Source: Adiantum capillus-veneris
Lineage: Eukaryota; Streptophyta; Polypodiopsida; Polypodiales; Pteridaceae
Direction: 5' to 3'
Assembly: GCA_014529385.2 (NCBI GenBank)
Contig: CM043958.1
Span: 150,978,793-151,042,792 of the forward strand
DNA: 64,000 nucleotides
The translations under genes were made by a program, and so were the position numbers. Below the pieces are notes generated by a model. That model was not told where the DNA came from and made no database searches. It saw only the letters and a list, made by a program, of their open reading frames with translations. Of the stretch, positions 1 to 12,237 are shown one piece after another. Every line of letters begins with the position of its first letter. Position 1 is the first letter of the stretch.

Positions 1-1307
1 TTGAGGTGGGAACCCAACCTAAACTTAAGCAAGTTAGGGCTGTGCTTGAGGTGGGAACCCGACTTAAACTTAAACAAGCTATGGTTGTGCTTGAGGTGGG
101 AACTCCACCTAAGGTGCTTGCCATGCTTGATGACTAAGGTACTTGAGGTACTTGTCACATTTAATGAGGAAGTTGCTTGAAAAGCTTCCTATGCATGGGG
201 GGTAAGATGCTTGAGTCAAAAAGAGAACCTACACACTTAATGAGGAAGTTGTTTGATAAACTACCTGTGCATAAAAATCTCAAAGTTAGGGGAATTCTAA
301 AAGAGCACATGGGACACATGTCAGACTTTCACTAAGCTTAACCACATGGTGTGCTTGAATGATATTGGTTGGGCTAAAGAGGGGTCCAATGAGCTTCTAC
401 TTCCATCTAACAAATATCTAGATATTTCCAAGCTCTCTTCCTCTAAGGGGTAAGGAGGACACGTGTCAAAAGACTACCCATGTACTTGACTGCATGCTGC
501 ATGTGATTGGCTAGGGGGAGAGGCGTCCAATGAGCTTGCAACATGCACAAAGAACACCACTCACCCAAAGCAAGGAGGGGGGGTGCTAGGAGAGATATAC
601 TCCACACACACACACACTCATTTGGAAGGCTATTCTCACTTGGTGAAAGTTGAGGAACACCACCTCCTTCTCCAAGCTTGTGAGAGTGAAAGCCTATACC
701 AACACTCTTGGCTATGGAATGCAAATCCAACCAAGAGTCATGCTTCAATGCTTAAGCTTTCCATCTTCTCCATCTTCATTACTATGCTATTATGTATGCT
801 AGCAAGAAGAGTTATGATAAGTGAGGACTATTTTTTTCTCCTATGGAATGTTTCTTCTTCCTCTTCCCAATCCTCATTCCTCGCTAGCTCTCTCCACCTT
901 CGAAGGTGTTTGAGGCCTTGGGACTGAGGCTTGGTATAGTTAATGCTTTCTTCAAGTTTATGTTATGCTTGTGATGCATGAAGCTTTCCATCTTCATTGC
1001 ATCACCTAGGCTACAAGGAACACAAAGATTGTATTGTACCAAGTCTGTCTTGATGGGAAAAACTATAATACAAATGCCTATTGGAGGGGGGACCGGCTCC
1101 ATATGAATCCTGTCCTCAACTATTGTCGTGTTCTCTAAACTCTCTCTCTTGTAAAAGTATTGTTCATGCCAAGTTAACTAAGTACCATGTTTATGTTGCT
1201 ACCATCAATTAAGTTCAACTGCTATGCTCACAAAGAATCTCTCAAAGGTGCTTCACCTAATTTTCTAATTCCTCTACTCTCAAAGTTCATAGGCCATTTC
1301 CATTACA
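1..1307 (+). repeat. 5' LTR of gypsy 1a (left end cut off)
   Basis: It matches the 3' LTR at 5697-7285 along its whole length and ends in ACA directly before a primer-binding site. By comparison about 270 bases are missing on the left. Inside are short direct repeats built on 'cttgaggtgggaac' (from 2 to about 110) and a short CA run near 602-617. One block near 1070-1110 is present here but largely absent from the 3' LTR, a small deletion that separates the pair. Confidence 0.9.
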
Positions 1308-1308
1308 T

Positions 1309-1320
1309 TGGTATCAGAGC
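1309..1320 (+). other. Primer-binding site, initiator-Met tRNA type (gypsy 1a)
   Basis: TGGTATCAGAGC lies one base after the LTR end. It is the usual complement of the 3' end of plant initiator-methionine tRNA, used to prime minus-strand DNA synthesis. It fixes the LTR boundary and the plus orientation. Confidence 0.92.
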
Positions 1321-1720
1321 ATTTGGTTTCTCTTTTCTTGCTTAAGAAGAGTGGTCCTTAAGTATCCTATTAATGGTTGATTTTGTTAATTATGTTAGGG
1401 TAAGTGCGGCTGGGATCTATTATCGGTTTTGTTGAGCCCACTATGTGGGATATGGTGCACACCTCGGGAGCTTTGGACTTAATAATGGAGTCTTTTTAGA
1501 CTTGCCTACAGCTTTACCATTATTGAGCCATAATAAGTCCGAAAGGAGCTATCCCTCGGCAACTTCGCTATGTTAGACTCACTCCACTACTCTCTATAAT
1601 TAACCAATTCGAGCGGTGGGTGCAGATACTTAAGTGCCTATTTTCAAAGGCTAAGAGGATAGCAACAAAGGTTTTGAATTGCCAAAGCATACACTAAGTA
1701 AACACATAAGTTTAATTAGC
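1321..1720 (+). other. Untranslated leader of gypsy 1a
   Basis: About 400 bases between primer site and gag start. No open frame or RNA gene is recognisable. The same stretch occurs in reverse at 49934-50327 in copy 1c, so it belongs to the element. Confidence 0.75.
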
Positions 1721-3511
1721 ATGGCTGACAATAACCAAGAGAGGAGAATGAACATTGATAACTTTGATTTTGCACATGAAGGTGCCAATGATAATGCCCC
1801 CGTGTTTGTTAATTATCTTGTCACTAGGTTGCAACAAGCTATGGGCAACCCCACTTTGCAAGCCGAAGTTACTCAACAACTTCGTGCTTATGGGATTTCC
1901 TTTCCTCTCCAAGAGGAGAGAGAGCTTACGAGGCCTCTTGAAGAGACCCCCAAAAGAAGACTCTCTCCCATACGAGAGGAGGAATCCGAAGATCAAGAAA
2001 GCAATGAATCCCTAAATTTCTCCGAAGATGTAGCTCCACGAAGAAGGAGGACTAAACGATCGCCTCCCAAGAGGAAACGGTTAACCCATAGTCCTTCTCC
2101 TTGTCACTCAAAAGGGGAGAGAGGAAACAAAGGAAGAAAAGGACAAGAAAGAGGTCACCCTCTTCTCCTTCTTCTTCACCTTCCTCCTCTTCCGACGAGA
2201 GCAATAGTTATTCTCCTATAGAATACAAGAGGGGAGGACATCTCAAATCTTACCATGCATGGCGAAGGTCACAAAAGCTCAAGAAGCTCAAAGAGGGAGG
2301 AAAGAGTATCTCTTTTCTCACCTATGATGGCACCTTTGGTGCTACTGACAAAGTATTGGCCTTCATCCAACAATTTGATGGGCCTTTGGAGACGAGGTCT
2401 TCACGGAGTCCTCCAAGCTATGCCATGTAGCTATGCACTTCCAAAAATCGGCTCGTCAATAGTGGGCTAGCCTTTGTGGCAACGATGAAGCCCCAAAGAC
2501 ATGGAAAACTTACGAGTTTCCATCATGAAGCAATTCCTTGCAAGTGATGCAAAGGACAAAGTGCTTACCAAATGGCGAAGTTTAAAGCTTCTCTCTTAAT
2601 GAGTCTATCCACAAATATGTGGTCAAGTTTTGGGATTTACATCTCAAGGCTACTTCTTTCAAAAGATAGACTTTGTCGAGCAAAAGCAACAATTTTGTGC
2701 GGGATTACCCAAAGAGATGGTCGAGTATGTCAACTCTCAACGGCCTGGTTCTATCACCAAAGTAATCCACCACACCATGGTTGCTTTGCGCATCAATTTC
2801 CAACAAGAGGCTAGACGGAATGTCAAGCCCATGGAAAATAAAGAGAAAAGTGATGCCAACGGAAAAACCAATGCCCAAAATTCTTACCAAGGCTATTCCA
2901 ACAACAACAAAAATCGGTCCAAGGAGAAGGGAGTTTACAAAGGTAAATATAAACTCTCTCTTGAAGAGCTAGAAGCTATTTTTAAGGACCACAAATGTTT
3001 TAAGTGTGGGGAGCAATGCCATGGTTATCGTCCTTGCCCCAAGAAAATTGCCCGCAATGAGACTCCTAGAGCCTCTATGTTTGAAGCTCCAAAGGAGGAT
3101 GCCCAGTGCCAAGGATTTCTCCTTTCCTATACTTGGGGAAAGATGCAAGAGCACGATACATTTATTTTGTTTGACCCTGGTTCAACTCATAACTTCATAT
3201 CCATAGAGTTGACCACCAAGCTAAGCATACAAGCCCACGAGATGAGAGATGCATTGAAAGCCAATGGAGCTATCAAGGGACAATACATCTCAGTTACTTC
3301 CTTAATTGAAAACTTAAGGCTCCAAAGCGATGTGGACAAAAAGGATTTCTTCATCTCCCCTCTCAAACATGAGAATGTTATCGTTGGGGCACCGTGGTTT
3401 AACCGCATGGGTTCCAACATGAAGTTCCCTGAAAGGAGAATCTACTTCACCTACAGGGAAAAGAGCATGTACATAGATGCTCATGAGTTGGGGAACACCA
3501 TATCCCTGTAG
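1721..3511 (+). pseudogene. gag-protease remnant of gypsy 1a
   Basis: The frame opens at ATG 1721 (MADNNQ), matched by the gag start of copy 1c at 49933. The N-terminal part is gag; a Ser/Arg/Lys-rich stretch follows (about 2000-2220). Frameshifts lie near 2105 and 2390, and 2630-3511 is open again. A zinc knuckle of the form Cx2Cx4Hx4C is intact at about 2997-3038 (CFKCGEQCH...C). The retropepsin motif at 3173-3181 reads Asp-Pro-Gly where the family has Asp-Ser/Thr-Gly, followed by STHNFIS. Gag would form the particle and the protease would cut the polyprotein. With the shifts and the Ser-to-Pro change this copy is inactive. Confidence 0.85.
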
Positions 3512-5335
3512 TAAAGGGAATCAAGAGGAGTTAGAGTTGTCTAGTTTTAGAAACGATTCCATGATGTTTTCATTGATGACATCCCTAGTGAGCTACCTCT
3601 AAAATGAGGGATGATGACCATGCAATTGAGCTCCTACCAGGAAGCTCACCGCCTAACAAGCCTCCTTATTAGTTTCACAAGCTCAACAAGAGGAGATCAA
3701 GAGGCAAGTGCATGAATTGGTGGAAAAAGGGATAGTGAGGTCTAGCTCCTCTCCATTTTTTTCACCATTACTTTTAGTGCAAAAGAAATACGACACATAT
3801 CACATGTGTGTTGACTATAGAGCACTAAATAAGATCACTATCAACAATAGATTTCCTATAATGCGGGTAGAAGATCTATTTGATAAGTTTCAAGGTTGGC
3901 CTGACACATGCTCCAGACGCATTCAAACTCATGATGGACAAAAGTCTTTAGGCCATTCAAATTCTCTTGAGGACTACAAAAAAGAACGTTAAGTATTCAT
4001 GGACTACAAAAGTGCAAGAAGAAGCTTAAGGAGAATCTTATCTCTCAACGTGTGCTCACACTCATTTGAGGTCCAATATGATGCTTGTGGTAATTTCCTT
4101 GGAGCTATTTTGCTTCAAGAAGGGCATGCCATAGCATATGAGAGTCAAACACTCAACTTCGATAAGTGAGTATTGGGCAAAGAGGGAATCCATAATCTAC
4201 TCTTCAAGGAGTAGAAATGTATTTATGTTGGTCTACCATGAAAAGTAAACATACAAGCAAATGTTTCAAAATGCGTGGTATACCAAAAGTTGAAATTTGC
4301 TCGAGGGAAGCAACTTGCATTATTTCAGTCGACTGGCTTAACAAGAAAACACACTCTATGCCTGTCAAAAAGACTATTAAGGCACATCAAATGGCAACCC
4401 TCTTTAGATCTCAAATTTTCAAGCATCATGGATTTCCAACATCCATAGTGTCGGACAAAGATCCTAGAATGACCAGTAATTTCTAGAAGGGTCTCTTTGA
4501 GAATCTACGAAGTAGATTAAATTTCTCTTTTGGCCTATCATTCACAAATGAATGACCAAAGTGAAATAACTAATTTAATGATTCTTGATATACTAAAAGC
4601 CTATGTCATGGAAGTAGATCAACGTTCTCAATGAGAGAAAAAGCTACCTCTTATAGAGTATATGTACATTGAAATTGTACATACTTCTATAGGGAAATCA
4701 CTTTTCAAAGTTAAAGAGGGAAGATCCAAAAGTCCCTTACTACTTAAAGTACATGGGAAGATCTTTGATACTACTGGTGAATATAGTCGAGACTCACAAG
4801 AATCTTTTCCAAAGATTAAAGAGGTTATATCCATCTCAAAGCAACGACAAAATGGGATGCTACTAATAAGCACATAAGAACCTTAGCCTTTAAGAAAAAT
4901 GATTGGGTCTTGCTAAAGTTTCTCAAGGCTCGTCTAAGGCATACTACTGGCAAGAGTCCTACCGACCACCAGGAGTATGATACTAAACTAGCAAAAAGAT
5001 ACTATGGTCCTTAAAATTCTTAAGCCAGTCAATGAGCTGGCTTATCAATTGAAGTTGCCCAACCATTGGCTCAGGCACAATGTTTTCCATGAGAACCTAC
5101 ATAAGCCTTATAAAGAAGCAATAGTTGCAGACCCTCCAAAAATCGAAGATCACAAAGAAGTACTTCAATCTCAGTTCATCCTATGATATGAAGACAAGGT
5201 ATTAAGAAATGGTAAGATTATCTGACGATATCTTATTAAGTTAAAGAATTATCCTTTTAAAGATGCTAAATGGATGCAAGGAACCTAGCTTAAGGATAAT
5301 ATGAACCTTGTCAACGCTTACAATGCTACATTAGA
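3512..5335 (+). pseudogene. pol remnant of gypsy 1a (RT start, RNase H, integrase)
   Basis: The fingers of reverse transcriptase are readable at 3700-3890 (SPFFSPLLLVQKK, CVDYRALNKITI). The sequence then jumps near 3895 past the whole palm, including the catalytic Asp-Asp box, into the RNase H connection. RNase H pieces follow at 4065-4170 (YDACGNFLGAILLQ). Integrase core pieces are at 4290-4560 (HGFPTSIVSDKDPR) and the integrase tail at 4600-5330. Stops and shifts are frequent. Copy 1c at 48102-48700 shows what the missing RT segment looks like. No enzyme could be made from this. Confidence 0.82.
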
Positions 5336-5683
5336 GTAACCAAATGTACATGTTTCTTTTAAATGATCAATGTTTTTGTCTTATAAGACTAATTCTCTCT
5401 TTATTGTGCACAAATTTAAGTATTATGCATACTAAGAATCATGTTTGGGATGACGACATCTCTCAAACACCATGTATAATTTGTCACTCTACTTGGGAGG
5501 ATGAAATGGACTAAAGAGTAGACATGCTTGCGGCAACTATGTCTCCCAAGCACCATATGGATTAATCATCCATCTTGGAATGATGTCGTAGGGTAAAAAG
5601 GGATCCTCTACCCGCTAAGATAAATTGACTAATGACTATGACTTTATCTCTTTTACCTCATAATCGAGGACGACTATGATTTT
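5336..5683 (+). other. 3' non-coding tail of gypsy 1a
   Basis: Sequence between integrase end and purine tract, with no open frame. It is matched in reverse at 40773-41130 in copy 1c, which shows it is element sequence and not host DNA. Confidence 0.75.
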
Positions 5684-5696
5684 AAGAGAGAGGTAA
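5684..5696 (+). other. Polypurine tract of gypsy 1a
   Basis: AAGAGAGAGGTAA immediately precedes the TG that opens the 3' LTR. This is the usual plus-strand primer position. The minus copy 1c has a nearly identical tract at 40760-40772. Confidence 0.8.
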
Positions 5697-7285
5697 TGTT
5701 ATTAAATATCTAATATCTAACCAACCCAAATGATTTTATTATATTAAACTGATCATTTAATATGGGATAATAAACGGGAACAAGGGTTAGAATATACACA
5801 TGTGCTTACGGATCTATCTCAACACATGGCTAATGGTAAAGGGGCCCAAATGAGAGATGGTCTGTCAAAGAGCAAGGTTAACTAATGAAGCTTAAAAGAC
5901 CTTAGGGTTAGATTCATTAAAGACCTCCAATGGTTACTTTTAAAAGTCCTTTGATCTTAAGAAAGCTAGGGCTGAGCTTGAGGTGGGAACCCGACCTAAA
6001 CTTAAGCAAGCTAGGGTTGTGCTTGAGGTGGGAACCTTAAGCAGGCTAGGGCTGTGTTTGAGGTGGAAACCCGACCTAAATTAAACAAGCTAGGGCTGTG
6101 CTTGAGGTGGGAACTCCACCTAAGGTGTTTGTCATGCTTGATGACTAAGGTACTTGAGGTACTTGTCACATTTAATGAGGAAGTTTCTTGAGAAGCTCCC
6201 TATGCATGGGAGGTAAGATGCTTGAGTCAAAAAGAGAACCTATACACTTAATGAGGAAGTTGCTCGAGAAACTTTCTATGCGTAAAAATCTCAAAGTTAG
6301 GGGAATTCTAAAAGAGCACATGGGACACATGTCAGACTCTCACTAAGCTTAACCACATGGTGTCCTTGAATGCTATTGGTTGGGCTAAAGAGGGGTCCAA
6401 TGAGCTTCTACTTCCATCTAACAAATATCTAGATATTTCCAAGCTCTCTCTCTCTCTCTAAGGGGTAAGGAGGACACTTGTCAAAAGACTACCCATGTAC
6501 TTGATTGCATGCTACATGTGATTGGCTAGGGGCAGAGGGGTCCAATGAGCTTGCACCATGCAAAAAGGTCACCACTCGCTTAAAGCAAGGAGGGGGGGTG
6601 CTAGGGGGAATATACTCCACACACACACACACTCATTTGTAAGGCTATTCTCACTTGGTGAAAGTTGAGGAACACCACCTCCTTCTCCAAGCTTGTGAGA
6701 GTGAAAACCTACACTAACACTCTTGGCTATGGAATGCAAATCCAACCAAGAGGCATGCTTTAATGCTTAATATTTCCATCTTCTCCATCTTCATTACTAT
6801 GCTATTATGTATGCTAACAAGAAGAATAATGATAAGTGAGGAACTATTTCTTTCTCCTATGGAATGTTTCTTCTTCCTCTTCCCTATCCTCTTTCCCCGC
6901 TAGCTCTCTTCACCTTCGAAGGTGTTTGAGGCCTTGGGACTGAGGCTTGGGATAGTTAATTCTTTCTTCAAGTTTATGTTATGCTTGTGATGCATGAATC
7001 TTTCCATCTTCATTGCATCACCTAGGCTACAAGGAACACAACGATTGTATTGTACCAAGTCTCTCTTGATGGGAGAAATATGAATCCGGTCCTCAACTAT
7101 CTTCATGTTCTCTAAACTCTCTCTCTTGCAAAAGTTTTGTTCATTCCAAGTTAACTAAGTACCATGTTTATGTTGCTACCCATCAATTAAGTTCAACCGC
7201 TATGCTCACAAAGAATCTCTCAAAAGTGCTTCACCTAATTTCCTAATTTTGCTACTCTCAAAGTTCATAGGCCATTTCCATTACA
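5697..7285 (+). repeat. 3' LTR of gypsy 1a (1589 bp)
   Basis: Begins TGTTATTAAATATC after the purine tract and ends CATTACA. It matches 1-1307 and, in reverse, 50341-51936. It contains the 'cttgaggtgggaac' repeats near 5978-6110 and a short CA run near 6613-6630. Scattered short open frames here have no family resemblance and are not genes. Confidence 0.92.
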
Positions 7286-8422
7286 CACCGTGAACTTTCA
7301 CCTTGTTTGCTTTCTAAAAGAAGCCTTAGAGGAGAAGAGAGTAGGGAAGACGTTTTATATTTATTTTTTCCAATACTGATTGGACATGTGTTTTTATGTG
7401 AATGATTGATTTTTGGACTACATAAGTAGTAGTCCTTGGTAAAGGGTTGGATTCTGGGTGCATCTTTGAACCATTGGATAAAGCTTACGGATTAGTGCCA
7501 CATGGCAAGCTAATGACGACAAACTTTTTTTAAATTTTTTTTGTAGGTCCTTGTGAGAGGGTGTTGCCATTTGTTTACTTCCCTTTAAAAAAAAGGACAC
7601 TGGATAATGGGTTATACACAATATCAATCTTTCCCATCCCATTTCACTTTGTTTTTTTCTCAATTTCTTACAATGCTCCAAGTGTTTTTTCATCCATCAT
7701 TTTTTGGGTGGATTTTGGGTGCAAATTGTGGACCGTGGATGCAAGTCGATTGGATGGAGGAGACATATATAATTGCTTGTTTTTAAAGATTTTTTCTAGG
7801 TTTTTGTGAGAGGTGTTGAAATTTGTGTACCTCTTTCTTTAAAGAGGACCATTGAAAATTGGGTCACAGAAAGTCTTTTTCGTCCTCTTCCACTCTTTTT
7901 TTTGTTATTTTAGGTTGTAAAAAAATCATTTCATTTAAGAGCATGGGCTCCATTTAATTCAAAAAATTATTTTATCTTTGTTTATTTGGACTGCTTTAGA
8001 AAACCTTAAAGAACAAAGCATTAGTAGTACATTCATAGAATTTTGACCCTGCTATGTGAAATGTAATATTTTGATTTGTGAAAAAATCTTTTCATTTAAG
8101 ACCTCTTAAAAGGACATGATGTGAAATAATGTAATATTTTGATTTTTAAAAGAATCTTTTCATTTAAGACCTCCTAAAAGGACATTTCATGAAATTATTT
8201 TTTAATTTTTTAATCTTATTGAACTTACTTTTTCTTAAGAATTTGTTTAATTATTATCTATGCTTATTAGATCTACTTTTTAGTTTGTAATGGGCTCTCT
8301 TTATTTTTTATTTTTTAATTATTGTTTTTATTTTACTTTTTTACTTTATTTTATCTTAACATGTCAATGTGATCTTTTCACCTTGTTTAACTAGACCCAT
8401 CGTAGCAGACAAGGCATCTCTA

Positions 8423-8512
8423 CTACTTCTTTATAGAGTTTGGAAAAAATAAGTGTCATCTTAAGGACTACTTCTTTATAGAGTTTGGAAAAAATAAGTG
8501 TCATCTTAAGGA
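8423..8512. repeat. Perfect 45-bp tandem duplication
   Basis: Two back-to-back 45-base copies, starting ctacttctttatagag at 8423 and 8468, look identical by eye. Identity in an otherwise decayed region implies a recent duplication. Confidence 0.9.
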
Positions 8513-9224
8513 CGATTCAATTTTTTTCATTTTGAAGGCCATAAAAAAACTCCCCTTTTCTTTCAACATTTACATAAACTTTAACCTCACTATTTGTTGA
8601 CCATTTCACCTCTATGTAGATGTGTGTGCATTTGTGTGGGGGCCCTAGGGACAAAGGGAAAGTGCATTTTCCATAACCATAATCTATTGGCAAAGGCAGT
8701 GATGGGGGCCACAACGATCGATAGGCCAGTTTGGAACTGCTAGTTTCTAACGCCCGTGTCACATTGGGACATGTTGACAACGTTTATTCTTTTCCCAACC
8801 AATCAACGGGTGTGTCGACGGAGTCACTTGTCACACTAGGATGTTGTCCATGTTTCCCAACTTAGTTGGCCATCTAGCTTAGTGACACACTTTTTCCATA
8901 ACTGTATCGACCTCCCATGCCCGCCCAACTTCAACCCCAATACTAATCCTGCCGTTGGATTGGACGCGTAGCAACTTTTCTAATTTCTCGCACGCGCTCA
9001 GTGTGACAACATTTTTGCCAGCTATTGTAATCAGAACTCTTCTCATGCAAGAGCATGTTGATCATGGTCATCCAACTCATGATGGACATGCGGCCCAGTG
9101 TGATAGGGGCCTATTTTGTGTGTATATAGACAATACAATTCTATATCAAAACAATACAATTGCACAACTGATTGAGACTTTCTTTCGATAAATCTTCCTC
9201 CTCCCCCCTTACCTTCAGCAGACC
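8513..9224. other. Unassigned stretch inside the AT-rich region
   Basis: Slightly richer in GC than its surroundings. A short minus frame (8517-8780) and a short plus frame (8955-9191) show no recognisable family, so no gene is called. Confidence 0.4.
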
Positions 9225-10688
9225 ATCGTGACTCCTCACCTTGTTTATCTTTTGGAATATATTGTAATATGAGTAGTTCATTGTTACATTTCTTTTCAAT
9301 AATCTAATACTTTATTATGACAACAAATGTTTTAAAATGCTGTGTCACTTCTGGTTTTCTCTCTCACAAAGAACTCTCTTATAATTATCAAAGCCCTCTC
9401 GATGGCCTTATGTAGGCCATAGTGAACTTTCACCTTGTTTTTGGACTATGTAAGGAGGCCTTAGTGAAGGGTTGGATTTTGGGTGCATCTTTGAACCATT
9501 GGATAAAACTTGTCGATTAGTGCCATATGACAAAAAACTTGCTTTCTTAATATTTTTTATAGGTCTTTGTGAGAAGTGTTGGCATTTTTGTACACTTGTC
9601 TTTAAAGACAGCCATTGAATATTGGGTCACACAATCTTTCCTCTTTTCTTTTCTTTTCTTCATTTTGCTATAATGCTTCCAAGTGGTTTAAAGCTTTTGA
9701 AATATGTTATAATCTAAATAGTTTATTATTATATTTTTAAAAAAACACAATATTTAATTGTAAAAACAAATGTTCTTAAAAGTTAGCATCTCTTTCTTGC
9801 GCTCTCACAAAGAACTTTTATTATTAATTTTTTTTCGAGGTCTTAACCCTTTGTAGGCCATAGTGAGCTTTCACCTTGTTTTAAGTGTCTTTTCATTTCA
9901 TAGCCTTAGATTGTGAACGATTTAAGCTTTCCTTTTCTTTTCTTTTGTTCATTTTGCTACAATGCTTCCAAGTGGTTTAAAGCTTTTTAAGTATGTTATA
10001 ATCTAAATAGTTTATTGTTATATTTTTTAAAAAACACAATATTTGATTGTGATAACAAATGTTCTTAAAAGTTAGCGTCTCTTTCTTGTTTTCTCTTACA
10101 AAGAACTTTTATTCTTTTCTAGATCTTAACCTTAAGCAGGCAATAGTGAATTTCACCTTGTGCTAAGTGTCTTTTCGTTTCAAAGCCTTAGATTGTGAAT
10201 GATTTAAGCCTTCTTTTTGTTTATTGTCTTTTCATTTCATAGCCTTAGATTGTGAATAAATGAAGTCGTCTTTTGTTTATGTTGTCATTGGGTTTTTCAT
10301 TTTCACAACAATGATTTGACTTCTCTTTGATTTTAATGCCATTGTAAACTTTCACCTTGTTTTTGGTTTTTTAAAAGAAGCTTTAGTGTTGAGTCGAATT
10401 ATGCATCCTTCCAATGTTTTCAATGCCAACGATGGAAACTCATTTTAAATGTTGATGAAGTCTGTCAAATGGATCCTTTTCATTTCATAGTTTTACAAGA
10501 CTTTTTAAGACTGTCTTGTTTTTTTTTTTTGTCTTTGCTGATCTTATATTATTTTCAACACGAACACACAATTTATACTTGTTCTTTTTTCTTAGGATGG
10601 GACTACATTGCTTTTATTTTGTGTAACTTTTTATCTTTAAAGCTTTTAAAGAATAAAGAGCTTTTTTCACAATAACAAGCGATTGTGA

Positions 10689-10725
<37 letters not shown>
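10689..10725. repeat. Microsatellite (CT)n(AT)n
   Basis: A CT run to 10704 continues directly into an AT run. Confidence 0.95.
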
Positions 10726-10840
10726 GTATTTTTATTTTTCTCATATCTTGATTTCCTTTTTGGAAAGCCATCGTGAAATCTCCCCTTGTTACAATGTAAG
10801 TTTGTAAATTGATTAAAAAAGGCAAAAAAGTACATCGAGA

Positions 10841-11158
10841 TCAAGGAGTGGATTTAGTGAAGTATACATTTGGTGGGGGTTTTGTGTACAAAAAAGGGGT
10901 AAGGCTGAGGTTTTCCCTAATGCTAGGAGGTATGTAGTACAATAGTTCTTTTGGGAAGAGTATCCAGTCGTTTAAGTTGGTGTTGGCTAGTACCTCTTGG
11001 GCTTGGGACAACTCATACTAAAATAGAGCCAGGTCTTGTTCAATATCATGTTCCCATTTATTGTGGATGTTGTAGCCTTTGGTAGGTATCTCATTAGCTC
11101 TCCCTTGGGCAATCAACTCACCATATCTTGCAGCATAGATTTCTTGCACCAAAACAAC
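10841..11158 (-). pseudogene. Unrecognised decayed coding fragment
   Basis: Read from 11158 down to a stop at 10841-10843, the minus strand is open for about 105 codons with one internal TAG at 11018-11020. The composition is that of a real protein, with pieces such as VQEIYAARYGEL, NKWEHDIEQDLAL and YIPPSIRENLSLT. A TGA lies four codons upstream of the readable part, so an older start is lost. I do not recognise the family. It could be part of an unlisted mobile element or a fragment of a host gene. Confidence 0.45.
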
Positions 11159-11494
11159 TACATTAGGAAAGAATCAGTTGTTCTTACTACAATAAAACAT
11201 CATTAAATTGTAATCTTAGACAGGTCTTCAACAAAAAATTTACACATAAGGGAGAGTCCATCCCCTAGCCCTAATCTGAGCAATCCGAAGCCTATCCAAA
11301 TGGCCTTGTGGAGTACCAGACAAGAGAAAGGAAAACTTCTTTGGGAAGGAGGCATGAGTCCACATTTTCTAAAATTTAAATCACCACTGACATTGATCGA
11401 GCTCAACTTTCCATCTTTTGTTAAGAGTGATGAGCAGTGTGCGGGGAGGGGTTGGCAGCCTGAACTTGTGGATGGGAGAGGGTGAACCCCCCTC
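11159..11494. other. Unassigned stretch
   Basis: Short frames exist on both strands but none resembles a known family. Nothing else is seen. Confidence 0.4.
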
Positions 11495-11522
11495 TGTAGA
11501 AGCGTAGAGCTCGAGAGAGAAA

Positions 11523-11526
<4 letters not shown>

Positions 11527-11606
<80 letters not shown>
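11527..11606. repeat. Compound microsatellite (TG)n(AG)n
   Basis: A TG run to about 11561 followed by an AG run to about 11606. The open frames through it on the minus strand are just translated repeat. Confidence 0.95.
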
Positions 11607-11608
<2 letters not shown>

Positions 11609-12237
11609 GGTGAACCGACCAACTGGGCAATGGAATTTATCATTATACAATGGGGGCTCACAGTGCACTTTTATACTTTCTTGGGGGCCTTAAGTACCCC
11701 CATTAGCAAATTGCCCTTCTTCGAATCATGTCAAATAATTAAAATAAATAGCTAAAGAGAAACAATTAACCAAGAGCACATTGGGCCATTTACTTGAGAT
11801 GCATTAACTTTAGCATCCTCTTTGTACCACATGGTCGACATATGTAGGAAGACACGTGTGCCGTACCGATCTGCTTGATGGAATCTCTGCCTTTACTTTC
11901 CCTGTCAAGCATGCCTTTGTGTTTGTCCATTTTCATGACAAGAAAATGCCCTTTGAGACTAATGCACCTTCCATTTCAATGAGAAAATAGCCAAGACCGT
12001 GAAAATCCAACTTTTCCTTTGTGATTTGCAAGTGTAGTGCCGTGGTCACAATCTCCTACTCCTCTAGTAACTTTCCAAGTAGCAGAGTACTAGCCAATGC
12101 AGTATCCATAGCAGGTAGTTCTATCACCTTTCTCATTGTTGATGACCGTACCTTTCCGTTGCCTCTCGAGTAAGCAGGAAAGCATCCCCTCTTTGAGCCT
12201 TTGGAAAAAGCACCATCCCTTGAAGGCCTTTCCAACT

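Larger units (their letters stand above)
1..7285 (+). mobile_element. Ty3/gypsy chromovirus copy 1a, nearly full length but internally deleted
   Basis: The order LTR, Met-type primer site, gag, protease, reverse transcriptase start, RNase H, integrase, purine tract and LTR is visible. The two LTRs are the same sequence family, one ending at 1307 and one spanning 5697-7285. The left end lies outside the window, so the target duplication cannot be checked; the five bases after the right LTR are CACCG. The coding part is only about 3.6 kb because much of pol is missing. Relatives in the window are 21060-23108 and the split minus copy 39691-51936. The integrase tail of those copies looks like a chromodomain, which is why I call the family a chromovirus. 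Confidence 0.9.
7286..10860. repeat. AT-rich degenerate tandem repeat region
   Basis: No gene is seen in 3.5 kb. Diverged units recur, each opening with a version of GTGAACTTTCACCTTGTTT at about 7290, 9428, 9869, 10147, 10342 and 10774, with a weaker one near 9228. Shared inner blocks include 'gggttggattttgggtgcatctttgaaccattggata' types at about 7445 and 9471, and 'atgcttccaagtggtttaaagc' types at about 9675 and 9965. Units are roughly 200-440 bp and differ by insertions. The opening motif is itself an inverted repeat (GTGAA...TTCAC). I do not recognise the family; it could be an old satellite or the decayed non-coding part of an element. Confidence 0.6.

Noticed and set aside
1309-1320. tRNA gene from the Met-tRNA-like sequence
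   Set aside because: Only the 12-base primer-complementary part is present, as in all the LTR elements here.
8517-8780. 87-codon minus frame
   Set aside because: No recognisable domain, isolated in AT-rich repeats.
11381-11668. Open minus frames with long Ser-Leu and His-Thr runs
   Set aside because: They are translations of the (TG)n(AG)n microsatellite.
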